Below are positions 4,026-5,067 of a stretch of 5,067 bases of DNA, one piece after another. How positions within the stretch are numbered: the stretch's first letter is position 1; each line of letters starts with the position of its first letter. The DNA is from CAYLJV01 sp964554215 (GTDB lineage: Archaea > Hadarchaeota > Hadarchaeia > Hadarchaeales > JAGGTB01): positions 1 to 5,067 of the forward strand of contig CAZKND010000074.1 in NCBI GenBank assembly GCA_964554215.1, in the 5' to 3' direction. The notes under the pieces were generated by a model. It saw nothing but the letters and a program-made list of their open reading frames with translations, ran no database searches and was not told the origin of the DNA. The position numbers were made by a program, and so were the translations under genes.

Positions 4026-5067
4026 TTGTCTGAAAAAGCGAAGAAGATAGGTTTTCTTGTCAATCCTGTAGCCGGGATGGGTGGAAAGGTAGGTTTGAAA
4101 GGTACGGATGGGGCCGGTATAGTGGAAAAGGCTAAAGAACGCGGAGCCGAACCGGTGGCGCCGGAAAGGGCAGTCAAGGCCTTGAAAAAACTGGAAGAAT
4201 CCGACATTTCTCCCGTTATCTACACTTGTTCTGATGATATGGGGGCGAACGAGGTCGAAAAGACCGACTTGGAGTATCAGATAGTGCTTGAAGTCGAGCA
4301 AGGTGAAACGACCCCGGAAGACACCAAGGAAGCCGTGAAGGCGTTCTTGAAAGAAGAGGTCGATATCATATTTTTTGCAGGGGGCGATGGTACGGCTACG
4401 GACATCCTCGAGGTTCTAGATCAAGAGGCCCCAATGCTTGGGATTCCGACAGGGGTTAAGATGCATTCGGCCGTATTCGCCAACACCCCGGAGGTTGGGG
4501 GAAGGTTGGTGGCCAGATACTTGAGAGGGAATCAGCTACCTCTGAGAGAGGCTGAAGTGGTGGATGTGGACGAGGACGCTTTCCGTCAAAACGAGCTGGA
4601 CACGGATTTGAAAGGTTACGGAAAATCTCCCTACGACCCTCGTTGGGTCCAAGCGGCCAAATCACCTACGGTGACTTCAGGTTCGGAGGTTGAAGACCAG
4701 GAAGAGATAGCTGAATGGATAGTTGAAAAAATGGAGGAGGGCCGACTGTATGTCTTGGGCCCCGGCACGACCACTCGTGCGGTCGCTGAAAAACTGGATA
4801 TTTCCCAACCCACTCTGTTAGGTGTTGACCTAATCAAGAATGGGGAATTGATCGCTTCCGATGTTACTGAAAAGGAAATCTTAGAAAGGTTAGAAGACAA
4901 TCCCGTGTCCGAAATCATCGTAAGCCCGATCGGCCAACAAGGTTTCGTCTTCGGGAGAGGAAATCAACAAATCAGCCCCGAAGTGATCAAAGAAGTCGGC
5001 ACGGAAAATATCCGAATCATCGCTACACCTAACAAGTTGGCGCAAACCCCTCAACTCAAGGTCGATA
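4026..5067 (+). CDS. ATP-NAD kinase family protein (COG3199-like), 3' end missing
   Basis: The frame is open from TTG at 4026 to the right edge (347 codons), so the C-terminus lies outside; family members are about 350-380 residues, so little should be missing. The protein resembles archaeal NAD kinase/AcoX-type proteins, expected to phosphorylate NAD to NADP. Visible motifs are the N-terminal loop NPVAGMGG at 13-20, the kinase signature AGGDGTATD at 118-126, GIPTGVKMHSAVFA at 139-152 (characteristic of this subfamily), GPGTTTRAV at 245-253, and SPIGQQGFVFGRGNQQ at 300-315, probably closing the active site. It is soluble, with no membrane segment, and rich in Glu. Substrate specificity cannot be read from sequence: related proteins occur in acetoin (AcoX) clusters, but no such genes are seen here. 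Sampled lines are 52-58% GC, well above the rest of the window. Confidence 0.9.
   Translation, partial: MSEKAKKIGFLVNPVAGMGGKVGLKGTDGAGIVEKAKERGAEPVAPERAVKALKKLEESDISPVIYTCSDDMGANEVEKTDLEYQIVLEVEQGETTPEDTKEAVKAFLKEEVDIIFFAGGDGTATDILEVLDQEAPMLGIPTGVKMHSAVFANTPEVGGRLVARYLRGNQLPLREAEVVDVDEDAFRQNELDTDLKGYGKSPYDPRWVQAAKSPTVTSGSEVEDQEEIAEWIVEKMEEGRLYVLGPGTTTRAVAEKLDISQPTLLGVDLIKNGELIASDVTEKEILERLEDNPVSEIIVSPIGQQGFVFGRGNQQISPEVIKEVGTENIRIIATPNKLAQTPQLKVD

Noticed and set aside
4010..4918. Several minus-strand open frames within the NAD-kinase-like gene
   Set aside because: They are antisense shadows of a GC-richer gene whose plus-strand frame has clear family motifs throughout.

Overview
The window looks like part of a euryarchaeal chromosome. 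Four things point to Archaea: an archaeal/eukaryotic-type tyrosyl-tRNA synthetase, an archaeal MinD-type ATPase, an archaeal NAD-kinase-like (COG3199-type) protein, and two sequences matching the archaeal origin recognition box (ORB). Several proteins are rich in Glu/Asp as well as Lys, which would suit a moderately salt-adapted lineage, but I cannot place the species.

Layout, left to right. Bases 1-81 are the 3' end of an unidentified plus-strand gene, followed by T-rich tracts. At 284-853 on the minus strand is a 189-residue protein I do not recognise. It is bracketed by identical 24-bp palindromes, one abutting its stop codon and one 4 bp before its start; a third identical copy lies at 945-968. 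Bases 887-1108 form a predicted replication origin: two inverted ORBs (887-915 on the minus strand, 1082-1108 on the plus strand) flank 165 bp of about 23% GC that would serve as the unwinding element. The third palindrome lies inside this AT-rich segment. tyrS (1125-2168, minus) follows and is transcribed towards the origin. minD (2286-3107, plus) diverges from tyrS and converges with a SpoIIM/DUF95 membrane protein gene (3113-3871, minus, TTG start). The last gene, starting with TTG at 4026 behind a strong Shine-Dalgarno, is an NAD-kinase-family gene that runs off the right edge. It is visibly more GC-rich than the rest of the window.

The most interesting part is 260-1108: a candidate oriC together with three copies of a palindrome I do not recognise, tied to an unknown gene next to the origin. 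No orc1/cdc6 initiator gene is visible, although one commonly lies beside an archaeal origin; it could be just outside to the left or elsewhere in the genome. A reasonable hypothesis is that the palindrome is bound by a dimeric protein, perhaps the product of the neighbouring gene, that links expression of that gene to origin activity. The remaining genes are ordinary housekeeping functions: tRNA charging, a MinD/ParA-type ATPase, a membrane protein and probable NADP synthesis.
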